NCBI RefSeq assembly: GCF_007741535.1
Contig: NZ_CP036525.1
Coordinates: 8,370,001 to 8,434,000, forward strand
Source: Rubripirellula lacrimiformis
Lineage (GTDB): Bacteria; Planctomycetota; Planctomycetia; Pirellulales; Pirellulaceae
Length of the DNA: 64,000 nucleotides
Reading direction: 5' to 3'
Within the stretch, counting starts at the first letter, position 1; each line of letters begins with the position of its first letter. The notes beneath the pieces are model-generated. The model did no database searches. It was given only the letters and a program-made list of their open reading frames with translations, and was not told the origin of the DNA. The position numbers and the translations under genes are program-made. Positions 63,664 through 64,000 of the stretch are shown here, piece after piece.

Positions 63664-64000
63664 CTAGCCCGATTTTTTGCGTTTGGTGGTCTTCTTTGCT
63701 GGCTTGGCGGCTTCGTCTTTTGCCTTTGCCGCTTCGATTTGGCGATCGAAGTCGGCCTCGTCGCTGTCTGAATCTTTGGCGGCCGGCATCTTGCTGGCGG
63801 TCGTGATCGGGTAGCGGCTCATGATGGCTTCCGCGACATCAGCGAACGGATCGTCAGCTGCGGGTCGGCCCGGTTGCTTCGATGGGGCGAGTAGATCATC
63901 GGCGATCAGCTTCTCTTCAAATGCCTCGGCCTGCTGGCGAGTCATCGACCGTTTGCGGCGGTTGAACTGCGCATAGTGCTTTGTGCAGAGTCCACGAGTT
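63664..64000 (-). CDS. Partial protein with Cys/His motif and Lys-rich C-terminus
   Basis: The frame is open to the right edge, so the start is outside the window; the internal ATG at 63945 is probably not the start. The first visible residues, TRGLCTKHYAQFNRRKR, fit the C-terminal half of a small C...GLC-x2-H zinc-binding motif common in phage and mobile-element proteins. Then comes an acidic/Ala-rich stretch with KQPGRPAADDPFADVAEAIM and a basic tail KPAKKTTKRKKSG that suggests nucleic-acid binding. Coupled to the secreted-protein gene downstream by a five-base gap. Confidence 0.55.
   Translation of the reverse strand, partial: TRGLCTKHYAQFNRRKRSMTRQQAEAFEEKLIADDLLAPSKQPGRPAADDPFADVAEAIMSRYPITTASKMPAAKDSDSDEADFDRQIEAAKAKDEAAKPAKKTTKRKKSG

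Larger units (their letters stand above)
58690..64000. mobile_element. Left part of a genomic island integrated at tRNA-Leu
   Basis: A tyrosine integrase gene lies 150 bases downstream of the tRNA 3' end and reads toward it, the standard arrangement of islands that use a tRNA 3' end as attachment site. Every gene from there to the edge is on the minus strand, of unknown function or phage/plasmid-like, and 60700-62600 is visibly AT-richer than the rest of the window. The expected right-hand repeat of the tRNA 3' end was not found before 64000, so the island extends further or has lost that site. Confidence 0.7.

Noticed and set aside
58690-64000. Second attachment repeat of the island within the window
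   Set aside because: No copy of the tRNA-Leu 3' end (TTCGAGTCCCGCCC) was found to the right of the tRNA up to 64000.

Overview
The window looks like chromosomal DNA of a planctomycete of the Pirellulaceae (Rhodopirellula/Rubripirellula-like). The evidence is a surface protein with the planctomycete LEPR N-terminal motif, several large Ser/Thr kinases (one paired with an ECF sigma factor), secreted SHD1- and PDZ-type proteins, trp, his and pur genes scattered as singletons, high-GC coding DNA, and many palindromic intergenic repeats. This assignment is inferred from gene content only.

Layout. 1-9240: the N-terminal part of a large DUF4347/LEPR surface protein that runs off the left edge, then a glycan cluster (two GT4, one GT2-like and one GT11-like glycosyltransferase, two FkbM-type methyltransferases) on alternating strands. 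9567-16368: a co-directional housekeeping block aroF-tpiA-secG-yicC-gmk-rpoZ-coaC-ppaC. 16434-19869: a decayed Ser/Thr kinase, then an SDR/KDG-kinase pair for uronate or keto-deoxy-sugar metabolism. 20205-23981: a 1258-residue transmembrane kinase with a helical sensor region and a sugar-binding-like C-terminus. 24207-27397: two related low-complexity secreted proteins with similar leaders, a secreted PDZ protein, and an array of 129-bp repeats in which every unit holds four hairpins. 27464-32010: an ECF sigma factor, a hotdog thioesterase and a 1140-residue collagen-like Gly-rich protein without a signal peptide.

32013-41332: a double-hairpin repeat, then a fructosamine-kinase-like gene, hisF, a type II thioesterase-like hydrolase, purH, a large nested palindrome, trpC, and a GT87 / polyprenol-phosphate-sugar-synthase-like GT2 / FAD-oxidoreductase trio. 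41363-48074: a dispersed copy of the array hairpins, glpK-glpD overlapping, an ECF sigma factor 5 bp after glpD, and a kinase that begins with an anti-sigma-type zinc motif. 48140-58315: repeats, a 2023-residue alpha-2-macroglobulin-like protein, an aldehyde dehydrogenase and an acetolactate-synthase-type enzyme. 58604-64000: tRNA-Leu(TAA) followed directly by a tyrosine integrase and an AT-richer accessory segment of secreted and membrane proteins. This looks like the left end of an integrated genomic island that continues past the window.

The most unusual material is the 129-bp hairpin array with its structurally conserved dispersed copy, the twin secreted genes with similar leaders, the giant Gly-rich protein, the ECF/zinc-motif/kinase pair behind glpKD, and the tRNA-Leu island. 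No CRISPR array, rRNA gene or IS transposase was seen.
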